From positions 3,117,501 to 3,181,500 of the forward strand of contig NZ_AP023356.1 in assembly GCF_018324205.1 (NCBI RefSeq): DNA of 64,000 nt, given 5' to 3'. Shown here in pieces: positions 1 through 9,000 of the stretch. Source of the DNA: Actinoplanes ianthinogenes (GTDB taxonomy: Bacteria; Actinomycetota; Actinomycetes; Mycobacteriales; Micromonosporaceae). The position numbers were made by a program, and so were the translations under genes. How positions within the stretch are numbered: the first letter of the stretch is position 1; each line of letters opens with the position of its first letter. Under the pieces are notes generated by a model. That model did no database searches and was not told where the DNA came from. It worked only from the letters and a program-made list of their open reading frames with translations.

Positions 1-325
1 CGGCTCTCGGGACGGTGACCGAGGCCAAGGCGGTCCGTAGCCGGTCGACGTCGATACGGCCGCGGCTCAGGGCCGCGTACAGCGAACCATGGCCCCGCCG
101 ATGTTCACCGGTCAGTGACAGCTCGGGCAGCGAGATCACCGGGCCGTCCCCGCACAACAGTGCGTCCACCAGCTCGAACAAAGCATCCGGACGGCGGCTC
201 AGGCAGCGGTGGAACTCCTGCCTAAACGCGGTCAGCTGCCCGACCGCGTCAGCCGGAACAGCGTCGTGCACACTGATCAACAGACAGCCCTTGATTCGGT
301 TTTCTTCCCTAGACAAGAAGATCAT
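1..325 (-). CDS. DDE transposase, N-terminal part (runs off the left edge)
   Basis: Reading the minus strand from ATG at 325 gives an open frame of about 108 codons to the window edge, with no stop. It contains DALFELVDALLCGDGPV and LSLTGEHRRGHGSLYAAL, which I recognise as the N-terminus of a transposase family common in Streptomyces and relatives (start region LISVHDAVPADAVGQL). A GTG further in (about 271) is an alternative start. The catalytic core would lie outside the window, so intactness cannot be judged. An ORF on the opposite strand is a shadow with poor codon usage. A 14-bp inverted repeat brackets the 5' end and probably marks the element terminus. Confidence 0.7.
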   Translation of the reverse strand, partial: MIFLSREENRIKGCLLISVHDAVPADAVGQLTAFRQEFHRCLSRRPDALFELVDALLCGDGPVISLPELSLTGEHRRGHGSLYAALSRGRIDVDRLRTALASVTVPRA

Positions 326-341
326 CGATCAAGGGCTGTCT
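282..341. repeat. 14-bp perfect inverted repeat at the IS terminus
   Basis: AGACAGCCCTTGAT at 282-295 is exactly inverted at 328-341 (ATCAAGGGCTGTCT). It straddles the transposase start codon. The outer copy plausibly belongs to the terminal inverted repeat of the element; together they can also form a hairpin in the leader that would limit transposase expression. The other element end is not in the window. Confidence 0.55.
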
Positions 342-390
342 CCATGATCAGCCAGGGTCGATACCGCCAGGCCGCACGTTAAAACTCAAG

Positions 391-960
391 TTAACGCCGT
401 TTCTGCAGCCAGGGCTGGAGGACCCGGGTGATCCGCGGGAGCACCAGGTAGGTCATGATCGGGGTCAGGACCAGGGTGCTGATCATGGTGCGCAGCACCA
501 GGTTCAGGCCGGCCAGGTGCGGCGCCAGCAGCCAGCCGGAGAGCAGGCTGACCGGGAAGAAGCCCAGCCAGATGGTGGTCGCCTGCTTCCACCGGGCCGG
601 GGCGGCCGGCGCCTGCTGGTCGATCTGCAACTCGCGCGGCGGGTCGAACCAGCCCTCGATCCCGGTGCGTTTCTCCATCCGGGTGTGCTCGACGAAACCC
701 TCGGCCGAGGAGAGCCACCACTGCCGCTGCGGCGACTCCTCCCAGTCGCGCAGCGCGTCGGCGTCGGCGAAGCGATAGAGCATGTGCCACTCCGGGGAGC
801 CCGGCTCCGGGCGGACCCAGCCGGTGCCGAGGAAACCCGGGAAGGTCTCGGCCAGCGAGGCGCCGGCCCGGACCCAGGCGGCCATCTCCGCGTCCCGGGA
901 CGGATCGGCCCGCCGGGTGATGGCGACGGTGACGGCTAGCTGCTGCGGCGGCGACTTCAT
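391..960 (-). CDS. ABM-domain (antibiotic biosynthesis monooxygenase-like) membrane protein
   Basis: 189 aa. Residues about 8-100 form a ferredoxin-like ABM domain (TVAITRRADP start, AETFPGFLGTGWVRP, WHMLYRFADADALRDW). Two hydrophobic helices follow at about 127-147 and 153-175, ending in a basic tail (LQKRR). This ABM-plus-two-TM layout is common for actinobacterial proteins annotated as antibiotic biosynthesis monooxygenase; no enzymatic activity is established for them and the substrate is unknown. The start ATG at 960 directly follows the divergent promoter region shared with the secreted propeller gene. No operon partner. Confidence 0.8.
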   Translation of the reverse strand: MKSPPQQLAVTVAITRRADPSRDAEMAAWVRAGASLAETFPGFLGTGWVRPEPGSPEWHMLYRFADADALRDWEESPQRQWWLSSAEGFVEHTRMEKRTGIEGWFDPPRELQIDQQAPAAPARWKQATTIWLGFFPVSLLSGWLLAPHLAGLNLVLRTMISTLVLTPIMTYLVLPRITRVLQPWLQKRR

Positions 961-1054
961 GTCTCACATTGTGGTAAGCCCGGATTTCCGGCGTGTGGCA
1001 TCCCGCGGATCAGTGTCGTGCCCCACGCTCCGCGGGCGGGTAAGTTCTCCGGGC

Positions 1055-2101
1055 ATGACGATCAAACGAAGGTTGTCGATAGCCTTGGTGGCGGTGGCGG
1101 CGATCGCCGTGCCCGCCCCCGCCGTGGCGGCACCGGGCACACCGCACGCCTGGCAGCTCAGCGAGACCGGCTCCACCGCGCGGTTCCGGGGGCTCGCTCC
1201 AGTCAGCGCGTCGGTGGCCTGGGTGGCCGGCAGCGCCGGGACCGTCCTGCGCACCGTCGACGGCGGCCGCAGCTGGTCCTCGGTCGGACCGGCGGACGCG
1301 GCCGCGCTCCAGTTCCGCGACATCGAGGCGTTCGACGCCCGGCACGCGGTGGCGCTGACCATCGGCTCCGGCACCGACTCGCGGATCTACACCACCGCGG
1401 ACGGCGGCCGCTCCTGGACCCGGGCGTTCCAGAACGAGGACGCGACGGCGTTCTACGACTGCATCACGTTCCTCGACCGGCGGCACGGCCTGGCCCTGTC
1501 CGACCCGGTCGGCGGCAAGTTCCGGATCCTGGCCACCCGCGACGGCGGCCGGTCCTGGTCGGTGCTGCCGGACGCCGGGATGCCGGCCGCCCTGGACGGC
1601 GAGTTCGCCTTCGCGGCCAGCGGCACCTGCCTGGTCTCGGCCGGCGGGAAGGCGTTCTTCGCCACCGGTGGCGGGGCGGCCGCCCGGGTGTTCAGCTCCC
1701 GTGACTTCGGGCGGTCCTGGCAGGTCACCGGCACCCCGGTGCCGAGCGGCCCGAGCGCCGGCATCTACTCCCTGGCGTTCCGCGATCCGTGGCACGGCCT
1801 CGCGGCCGGCGGCGACTACCTGACGCCGGAGTCGGCGCCGGCCGGGGCGGCAATCACCCGGGACGGCCGCACCTGGACGACCGCCGCGGTGCCGCCGGGC
1901 GAATACCGTTCCGGGGTCGCCTGGTCCGGCCCCCGCTCGGCGATCACGGTCGGGCCGACCGGCAGCGACTACTCCCCCGACGGCGGCGTGACCTGGCGCC
2001 GCTTCGACACCGGCAGCTTCGACGCGGTGGCCTGCGTCCGGCACGCCTGCTGGGCCTCCGGCCAGGACGGGCGGGTCGCCCGGCTCGCCGGCACGCGCTG
2101 A
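1055..2101 (+). CDS. secreted Ycf48/BNR-type beta-propeller protein
   Basis: 348 aa from ATG 1055. Residues 1-28 are a signal peptide (MTIKRR, hydrophobic core, AVAAP cleavage region). The mature part carries five Asp-box motifs of the sialidase/Ycf48 type: TVDGGRSW, TADGGRSW, TRDGGRSW, SRDFGRSW and SPDGGVTW, one per blade. Such proteins are often annotated as oxidoreductase or photosystem assembly-like, but the sequence only supports an exported propeller. An upstream in-frame extension lacks a signal peptide at its own N-terminus and has poor codon use, so the internal ATG is chosen. Two cysteine pairs near the C-terminus (ACVRHACW) may form disulfides outside the cell. Confidence 0.78.
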   Translation: MTIKRRLSIALVAVAAIAVPAPAVAAPGTPHAWQLSETGSTARFRGLAPVSASVAWVAGSAGTVLRTVDGGRSWSSVGPADAAALQFRDIEAFDARHAVALTIGSGTDSRIYTTADGGRSWTRAFQNEDATAFYDCITFLDRRHGLALSDPVGGKFRILATRDGGRSWSVLPDAGMPAALDGEFAFAASGTCLVSAGGKAFFATGGGAAARVFSSRDFGRSWQVTGTPVPSGPSAGIYSLAFRDPWHGLAAGGDYLTPESAPAGAAITRDGRTWTTAAVPPGEYRSGVAWSGPRSAITVGPTGSDYSPDGGVTWRRFDTGSFDAVACVRHACWASGQDGRVARLAGTR

Positions 2102-2127
2102 CTTCCCGGGCCGTCTCCCCGGATTCA

Positions 2128-2145
2128 GCCCGGCGGTCGCCGGGC
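2128..2145. terminator. GC hairpin after the propeller gene
   Basis: GCCCGGC-GGTC-GCCGGGC, seven-base arms and a four-base loop, lies 27 bases after the stop. There is no U tract. It sits between convergent genes and could serve either. Confidence 0.4.
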
Positions 2146-2239
2146 GGCCCGGGGAAGCGCCTCCCTCGCGAGGTAGTACGGGAGTTGGCGCCTGCTTTTG
2201 CTGGAGGGGTAAAGCGTAGAAAATCGGGTTTATCGGTTT

Positions 2240-2878
2240 TCAGGTGTTGAGGTACGTGAGGACGGCCAGGACCCGGCGGTTGTCGTCGTCGGAGACGGGC
2301 AGGCCGAGCTTGGTGAAGATGTTGTTGATGTGTTTGCTGACCGCCTTCTCGCCGATGAAGAGTTTGGTGGCGATGGCGCCGTTCGAGCGGCCCTCGGCCA
2401 TCTGGCCCAGGACCTCGCGCTCCCGGGCGGTCAGCGCGGACAGCGGCGACTGCCGGCGGGCCAGCAGCTGATAGACCACCTCGGGGTCCATCGCGGTGCC
2501 GCCGGAGGCGACCCGGCGGACCGCGTCGATGAACTGGGCGACGTGCGAGACGCGGTCCTTCAGCAGATAGCCGGCGCCGCCGGCCCGGTCGGAGAGCAGC
2601 TCCCGGGCATACAGCGGCTCGACGTGCTGGCTGAGGACCAGCACCGGCATGCCGGGGATCCGGGCGCGGGCGGCGATCGCGGCCTGCAGGCCCTCGTCGG
2701 TGAAGGTCGGTGGCAGCCGGACGTCGACCACGGCCACGTCCGGCCGCTGCTCGATCAGGGCGGGGAGCAGCGCCGGTCCGTTGTCGACGGCGGCCACCAC
2801 CTCGCAGCCGTGTGCGGTCAGCAGGCGGGTCAGCCCGTCCCGGAGGAGGGCGTGATCTTCGGCGAGGACGACGCGCAA
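2240..2878 (-). CDS. NarL/LuxR-type response regulator (DesR-like position)
   Basis: 212 aa. Receiver domain residues 1-125 with acidic pair E7-D8, phospho-acceptor D52 (VAVVDVRLP) and K107 (YLLKDR); LuxR helix-turn-helix at about 145-205 (LTAREREVLGQMAEG, AVSKHINNIFTKLGL). The start is taken as TTG 2878, preceded by GGAG seven bases upstream; no ATG is available in frame, and upstream codons are shadow of the kinase gene. It overlaps the kinase 3' end by 49 bases, so the pair is translationally linked. Likely activated by the neighbouring kinase; the nearest target candidate is the divergent desaturase. Confidence 0.88.
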   Translation of the reverse strand: MRVVLAEDHALLRDGLTRLLTAHGCEVVAAVDNGPALLPALIEQRPDVAVVDVRLPPTFTDEGLQAAIAARARIPGMPVLVLSQHVEPLYARELLSDRAGGAGYLLKDRVSHVAQFIDAVRRVASGGTAMDPEVVYQLLARRQSPLSALTAREREVLGQMAEGRSNGAIATKLFIGEKAVSKHINNIFTKLGLPVSDDDNRRVLAVLTYLNT

Positions 2879-4116
2879 GGCAACTCCATGGTCACGACAG
2901 TCGGTCCGCCCGGCGGGCTGGACAGGCTCATCGTGCCATCGAAGGCGGCAAGACGACGCTCGATACCCCGCAGGCCGCTGCCACCGGACGGGTCGGCGCC
3001 GCCCAGGCCGTCGTCGCTGACCCGCATGAGCAGGGCCGAACCGGTGTGCCAGAGCTCGACCTGGGTGGTGCGGGCGAAGCTGTGGCGCGTCGCGTTCGCC
3101 AAGGCCTCGGCGACGGCGAAGTAGGCCGCCGACTCGACCGGGGTGTCCAGGCGGCCGGGCAGCGCGGTCTCCACCGTGGTCGGGATCGGCACGGCGAGCG
3201 CCAGGGCGCGGACCGCGCCGTCCAGCCCACGCTCGGCGAGCACCGGCGGGTGGATGCCGCGGACCAGGTGGCGCAGGTCGGCCAGGGCGGCGGAGCTGGT
3301 CTCCCGGGCCTCGGCGAGCAGTTTGCGGGCACCGGCCGGGTCGGCCTCGACCATCTCCTCGGCCAGCCCGATGGTCATGCCCAGCGACACCAGCCGGACC
3401 TGGGCGCCGTCGTGCAGGTCGCGCTCGATCCGGCGCAGCTCGGCGGCCTGCGCGTCGACCGTGTCGGCCCGGGTCACGGTCAGCTCGCTGACCCGCAGGC
3501 GCAGCTCGGCGTTGCGGGTCGGGCCGAGGAACAACCGGCCGAAGTGGGCGTCGAAGCGGCGCAGGTAGGGCGCGACCGCGATGCCGACGGAGAGGATCAG
3601 CGCGCCCTGCGGCAGCGACAGGAACCCCTCGCCGACGGTCTCGATCGGCCAGATCGCGCCGTAGCCGTACCAGTCCGTGCCGAGCGAGATCCACAGTGGG
3701 ATGAGCAGCACACCCTCCAGCCCGTAGGCCGGGATGGCGAGGGTGAGCGCGCCGAGGACGACGCCGGCCACCGCGCCGGGCACCAGCCAGGCGAAATCCC
3801 GCCAGGTGGCCGGGTCGGTGACGATCCACTTGTAATAGCGCCAGCCGCCGGCGACGGCCCGCTCGGGCGGCGGGAGGTACGGCCGGCGGATCGGCACACC
3901 GGCCCGGCCGGCGAGCCGGCGGGCCAGGTCGGCGCGGGCGCGGACCAGCAGGGTGATCCCGGGGAACAGCAGCAGCCCGAGGCCGGGCACGATGCTCAGC
4001 ACCAGGGCGGCCAGGGACAACCCGAACAGCGGCAGGTTCAGCACGGCCAGCGGGATGGCGATCAGCCCGCTGAGCACCGCCCGCAGGCCGTCGCGGATCC
4101 AGTCACGCGAGTCCAT
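2830..4116 (-). CDS. sensor histidine kinase, HisKA_3 family
   Basis: 428 aa from ATG 4116. N-terminal membrane sensor with hydrophobic segments near 12-31, 33-57, 108-130, 133-150 and 168-190; the region resembles the actinobacterial putative-sensor domain. The dimerisation/phospho-acceptor helix has H235 (RRIERDLHDGAQ), then the HATPase_c domain (N box ALANATRHS, G box DDGLGGADPSGGSGLRGIERR). The C-terminal tail runs into the response-regulator start. By analogy with Bacillus DesK, a multi-pass kinase of this class could read membrane state, but no ligand or thermosensing motif can be shown from sequence. Confidence 0.88.
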   Translation of the reverse strand: MDSRDWIRDGLRAVLSGLIAIPLAVLNLPLFGLSLAALVLSIVPGLGLLLFPGITLLVRARADLARRLAGRAGVPIRRPYLPPPERAVAGGWRYYKWIVTDPATWRDFAWLVPGAVAGVVLGALTLAIPAYGLEGVLLIPLWISLGTDWYGYGAIWPIETVGEGFLSLPQGALILSVGIAVAPYLRRFDAHFGRLFLGPTRNAELRLRVSELTVTRADTVDAQAAELRRIERDLHDGAQVRLVSLGMTIGLAEEMVEADPAGARKLLAEARETSSAALADLRHLVRGIHPPVLAERGLDGAVRALALAVPIPTTVETALPGRLDTPVESAAYFAVAEALANATRHSFARTTQVELWHTGSALLMRVSDDGLGGADPSGGSGLRGIERRLAAFDGTMSLSSPPGGPTVVTMELPCASSSPKITPSSGTG

Positions 4117-4156
4117 GACCCCATCCTGCCGATCCGGGCCGGGCTTGTCGGTAGGG

Positions 4157-4184
4157 CCAGCACTACCTCTGAGGTGCGGGCTGG
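4157..4184. promoter_or_regulatory. dyad in the kinase/desaturase divergent promoter (candidate operator)
   Basis: CCAGC, three bases, ACCTC, T, GAGGT, four bases, GCTGG: a two-arm dyad centred at 4170, roughly midway between the divergent start codons 4116 and 4225. Its position and symmetry suit a dimeric NarL-type regulator. Binding is inferred. Confidence 0.4.
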
Positions 4185-4224
4185 CACTCCTGACCGGGCG
4201 CGCGCGTTCCGCGAGGCTGAGTCC

Positions 4225-5226
4225 ATGACGACGACGACCGAACGACCCCGCGTCACGGGGAGCGACTTCGCCGAGCTCAACCGGCGGATCAACGCCGCCG
4301 GGCTGATGCGCCGCCGGCCCGGCTACTACGCCCTGCGCCTGAGTCTGGTCGCCCTGGCCCTGGCCGGCGGCTGGACCGCGTTCGTCCTGGTCGGCGCGTC
4401 CTGGTGGACGCTCGCCGTGGCGGCCTTCCTGGCCGTGGTGTTCGCCCAGGTGGCGCTGGTCGCGCACGATCTGGCGCACCGGCAGGTGTTCCGCACCAAC
4501 AAGCCGAGCTCGCGGGCCGGGCTGCTGGCCGGCAACCTGGCGATCGGGATGTCGTACGGCTACTGGATGGACAAGCACACCAAGCACCACGCCAACCCGA
4601 ACCACGACGATCTCGACCCGGACGTCGGGGCGGGCGTGCTGGTCTGGTCACCGGAGCAGGCGCGCGGCGGTGGCTTCGTGCAGAAACACCAGGCGTGGCT
4701 GTTCTTCCCGCTGCTCACGCTGCTCGGGCTGTCGCTGAAACGGGACAGTCTGCGGGCCCTGCGGAGCGGGTCGGTGAAGCAGCGCGGGCGGGAGTGGGCG
4801 CTGCTGGGGGTGCACTTCGCCGGTTACGCGGCGGCGCTGCTGCTGGTGCTGACCCCGCTCCAGGCGCTGGCCTTCCTGGTGGTGCACCAGGCGCTGTTCG
4901 GGGTGTATCTCGGGATGACCTTCGCGCCCAACCACAAGGGGATGCCGCATCCGGACGGCACCGAGGACTTCCTCCGCAAGCAGGTGCTGACGTCACGCAA
5001 CGTGCGGGGCGGCCGGTTCGTCGACGTGGCGCTGGGCGGGCTGAACTACCAGATCGAGCACCACCTGTTCCCGGCGATGCCGACGCCCCACCTGCGCCGG
5101 GCGCAGCCGATCGTGCGGGAGTACTGCGCGGAGATCGGGGTGCCCTACGAGATGACCGGGCTGGTGGATTCCTATCGGCAGGCGCTGCGCCACCTGCACG
5201 AGGTGAGCGCCGTCCTGCGGTCGTGA
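4225..5226 (+). CDS. membrane fatty-acid desaturase (acyl-lipid/acyl-CoA type)
   Basis: 333 aa. Di-iron membrane desaturase with the three histidine boxes: HDLAH (H81, H85), HTKHH (H118, H121, H122) and QIEHH (Q276, H279, H280). Four main hydrophobic segments lie near 38-58, 60-80, 160-175 and 200-230. It introduces a double bond into acyl chains and so adjusts membrane fluidity; the regiochemistry cannot be read from sequence. Start ATG 4225 opens a good frame just after the divergent promoter. Next to a NarL-type two-component pair, it recalls the Bacillus des-desKR arrangement. A strong GC hairpin follows the stop. Confidence 0.92.
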   Translation: MTTTTERPRVTGSDFAELNRRINAAGLMRRRPGYYALRLSLVALALAGGWTAFVLVGASWWTLAVAAFLAVVFAQVALVAHDLAHRQVFRTNKPSSRAGLLAGNLAIGMSYGYWMDKHTKHHANPNHDDLDPDVGAGVLVWSPEQARGGGFVQKHQAWLFFPLLTLLGLSLKRDSLRALRSGSVKQRGREWALLGVHFAGYAAALLLVLTPLQALAFLVVHQALFGVYLGMTFAPNHKGMPHPDGTEDFLRKQVLTSRNVRGGRFVDVALGGLNYQIEHHLFPAMPTPHLRRAQPIVREYCAEIGVPYEMTGLVDSYRQALRHLHEVSAVLRS

Positions 5227-5240
5227 GTCCGGTTCGGCCC

Positions 5241-5262
5241 GGGGCGCGCCGAGGCGCGCCCC
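5241..5262. terminator. strong GC hairpin between convergent genes
   Basis: GGGGCGCGC-CGAG-GCGCGCCCC: nine-base perfect arms. It lies between the desaturase stop (5226) and the stop of the convergent secreted protein (5284), so it probably ends both transcripts. Confidence 0.7.
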
Positions 5263-5283
5263 ATGGCCGTTTCCCGATCGGCG

Positions 5284-5694
5284 TCAGCCGATGCCGATGT
5301 TGTTGTGCGCGCTCACCGGAGCGAACCGGCGGTTGCCGAGCCAGACCGCGTCGTAGCCGTTGACCAGCAGGTTGGCCAGCGAGACGGGCGGCGGGACCGG
5401 CCCGTTCTTGCATTCGGCCCAGCCACCGAAGTCGGTGGTCGCCTCGCAGAGCGGGAACCGCTCGCCGGTGGTGGTGAACTGGATCGGCAGGCCGGCCACC
5501 GGGTGCCCGTCCCAGGTCGTGAAGTGGGCCTTGAGCCCGAGGGTCTCGCGCGCGATGACGTCGAGCGTGCCGTAGTAGGCGGTCGCGTTCATCCGGATGG
5601 GTCGGAAGTTCGGCGCGGCCTGGGCGGGGCTGGAGGCGGCGATGCCGGCCAGCGCCACGGCCGCGGCGAGCCACCGCATGGTCGTGTGCTTCAT
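5284..5694 (-). CDS. small secreted protein, unknown function
   Basis: 136 aa. A clear signal peptide (MKHTTMRW, hydrophobic core, SSPAQAAP cleavage near residue 26) precedes a mature domain of about 110 residues with two cysteines (FPLCEATTD, WAECKNG), a likely disulfide outside the cell. The mature part (TAYYGTLDVIARETLGLKAHF, GLPIQFTTTGERFPLCEATT) looks like an Ig-like/transthyretin-type beta-sandwich, as in bacterial Big or cell-surface domains, but I do not recognise the family firmly. It stands alone between a shared terminator and the promoter region upstream of the PKS gene. Confidence 0.75.
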   Translation of the reverse strand: MKHTTMRWLAAAVALAGIAASSPAQAAPNFRPIRMNATAYYGTLDVIARETLGLKAHFTTWDGHPVAGLPIQFTTTGERFPLCEATTDFGGWAECKNGPVPPPVSLANLLVNGYDAVWLGNRRFAPVSAHNNIGIG

Positions 5695-6031
5695 GGAGCA
5701 CGAAACTAGGCGAAGCGGTCAAAATTCCCAAACCGACACACCATCGAGTGACGCGGCCGGCATCCGAACAACGTGCGAAACCGCTCGGGGGGACACGCGG
5801 TTAATACTCTCGGGTGATCCCGAGGTAAAGATCACACCGGTCGGAACGGGAGTGCTTTAGCTTTGGCAGGAAGCTGCGGAAGGTCTCGCAAAAACGCCGT
5901 TGCGGCTTCCGTGCAAAATCCCCGGCGTGGGTTAGCCTCTGCTCACAAAGCGCATCCCGTCATCGGCCTGTTCCGCGCTTTATTTGGCCGCACTCCGCGG
6001 ACCTTCAGGCACGCAAGCATGGGGAACTTCA
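5695..6031. promoter_or_regulatory. 337-base intergenic region upstream of the PKS gene
   Basis: Noticeably less GC-rich than neighbouring coding DNA, with AT runs near 5715-5735 and 5800-5830. It must hold the divergent promoters for the secreted protein and the PKS-exporter operon. I see no long dyad or recognised operator. GGGGAA at 6021-6026 is a plausible ribosome-binding site for TTG 6032. Confidence 0.5.
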
Positions 6032-9000
6032 TTGGACATTGCCATCGTCGGCCTATCCTGCCGTTTTCCGGGGGCGCGCGACGTGGTCGAGTTCTGGGCG
6101 AACTCACTGGCCGCCGCTCATCAATTCCGGCCCGTACCGTCGGCGCGTTGGAATCACGAGACATTCTATTCCACGAATTTCCGTGACACGCATTCCACGT
6201 ACACCGACCGGGTGGCCTTTCTTGACGAGGTCGAGAAGTTCGCCGCCCTGCACCACCGCATCCCGCCGCGGCGTGCCAAAGCCATGGACCCACAGCACCG
6301 GCTGCTCGTCGACCTGGCCCGGGAGGCGGTCCAGGACGCCGGCTGGGAGCGGCGGCCGTTCGACCGGTCGACCACCGGCGTCTTCGTCGGCCTGAGCACC
6401 GCCGACTACAAGGACATGACCGGGGCCCGGCTGACCGCGAGCATGCTGGCCGACGGCTCGCTGTCGCCGAACGCCAACGACCCGGAGCTGCTCGCGGCGA
6501 TCGCCGAGGCGGCCAAGGTGGCGATCGACCCGCCGCAGTCGTTCTCGATGGCCGGCTCGCTGCTCAACATGGCCCCGGCCACCGTCAGCGAGCTGCTCGA
6601 CCTGGGCGGCCCGTCGTTCGCCGTGGACGCCGCCTGCTCGTCGGCGCTGGTGGCGATGCACGAGGCGGTCAACCACCTGCGGACCGGCTCGTGCAGCGCG
6701 GCCCTGGTCGGCGGGGTGTTCCTGAACCTCACCCCGAACGCGCTGGTCGGCTTCTCCCGGGTGGGCGCGCTGTCGCCGGCCGGGCTGTGCCGTCCGTTCG
6801 ACGCCCGGGCCGACGGCTTCGTGCTCGGCGAGGGTGGCTCCCTCGCGGTGCTGCGGCCGCTGGACGACGCCCTGGAGGCGGGCGACCGGATCTACGCGGT
6901 GCTCAACGGCATCGGGACCGCCAACGACGGCAAGGGCGCCGGGCCGATGACGCCGCGGGCGGAGGGCCAGGAGGCGGCGATGCGGGCCGCGTACCGGGAC
7001 GCGCGGGTGGAGCCGGGGGCGATCGACTTCCTGGAGGCGCACGGCACCGGCACCACGGTCGGCGACAAGGTGGAGATCGAGGCGATCCGCCGGTTGCGGG
7101 CCAAGTCGGCGGACCGGCACTGCTACCTCTCCTCCGGCAAGGCGATCATCGGGCACACCCTGCCGGCGGCCGGCGCCGCCGGCGTGCTGCGCACCGCGCT
7201 GGCCCTGCACCATCGGACCGTGCCGCCGCAGCCGGCCGTAGACTCGCACCCGGAGCTGCCGCTGGCCGAGGCGGGACTGGAGATCACCGCCGAGCCGCGG
7301 CCGTGGACGCCGCCGGCCGACGACCGGCGGCGGGCCGCGGTCAGCTCGTTCGGCTTCGGCGGGACCAACGTGCACGCGGTGCTCAGCGAGGCACCCGAGC
7401 CGGAGACCGACGACGAGGACGCGGACGGGACCCGGCCCTGGGTGGTGCTGCTGTCGGCGGACGGCGGGGAGCTGCTGGCGACGTACGCCGAGCGCCTGTC
7501 CGGCCTGGTCGCCGCCGACCCGGCGCTCACCCCGGCGGCGGTGGCCCGCACCACGGCCAGCCGCCGGCTGCTCGGCGCCCGGCTCGCGGTGATGTGCCGG
7601 ACCCGGGCCGAGCTGGCCGAGCGGCTCGCCACCGCGGCCCGGGAGCTGGCCGCCGGCGCCACCGGCCGCCTCGCCCCCGGCGTGTACGCGAGCACCACCC
7701 CGCTCAGCCCGGAGCAGCGCTCGCTGGCCTTCCTCTACCCCGGCCAGGGCTCGCTGCGTCCCGGCGTGCTGCGCGACCTGGTGGCCCGCTTCCCGGCGCT
7801 GGCCGAGCATGTCCGGCCGCTCGCCGACCGGGTCGACGAGCGTACCGGCGCGCCGGTCACCGACCTGCTCTGCGACACCCCCGGCCCGGGCGCCGAGGAG
7901 CAGGTCAGCGCGACCCGGATCTGCCAGCCCGGCCTCGGCGTGGCCGGGATCGGGATGACCCAGCTGCTCGCCGAGCTCGGGGTGACCCCGCAGGTGACCC
8001 TCGGGCACAGCGTCGGCGAGCTGGCCGCCGCGGTCGCGGCCGGGGCGCTGACCCCGGACGACGGCATCGAGTTCCTGATCGAGCGCGGCGCCGCGGTCAC
8101 CTCCGGCGAGGAGCCGGCGCCCGGGACGATGGCCGCGGTCCGGATCGACGCGGCCGGGTTCGAGCAGCTGCGGATCGGCATCGAGGGCGTCTGGGCGGGC
8201 TGCTACAACCACCCGACCCAGATCGTGGCGAGCGGGCACCGGGACGCGGTGGACCGGCTGGTCGAGCGGTGCCGTCACCGGGACGTGCCGGTGGTGCCGC
8301 TGCGCGTCTCGCACGCCTTCCACTCCCCGCTGATGTCCGAGGTCGACTCCCGGGTCGCCGTGCACGTGGCCGACCTGCCGGTGCGCAAGCCGATCCGGAC
8401 GCTGATCTCCAGCGTGGACCCGGCGGCGCCGGTCGACCCGGAGACGCTGCGCGCGCTCTGGAGCCGGCAGGGTTCGGCGCCGGTGCTGTTCCGCGACGCG
8501 GTGGACGCGGCGGTGGACGCCGGCGCGAAGATCCTGGTGCAGGTCTCGGCCGGGGACTCGCTGCTCGGGATGGCCGCGCAGACGCCGTCGGCGCGCGGGC
8601 TGGACGCGATCGCGCTGATGCCGGCCGAGCCGGACGAGGGGTACGCCCTGCTCGAAGGACTGGGCCGGCTGGCCGTCGCGGGTGTGCCGGTGGATCTCAC
8701 GCCACTCTTCGAGGGGCTCGGGGTGCCGCTGGTGACGCTGCCGCCGTCGCCGCTGGCCACGCAGCACTACTCGATCAGGCGTACCGAGAAGAAGACGGAA
8801 GCGGCCCGATTTGTCCGCAAACACGAATTGCCTTCCCCTGCCCTGCCCGACGCGCAGCCGGCAGCCGTGACCAGGAACGGAGCGCCGATTCCGGTGAATG
8901 ACGTCATTTCCTTGCTGCGGGAGCAGCTCGCGGTCCTGCGCGACATCGGCGCCGAACCGGGGGCCCCGGTGGAACGGCCCGCGGTCGCGGAACGACCGGT

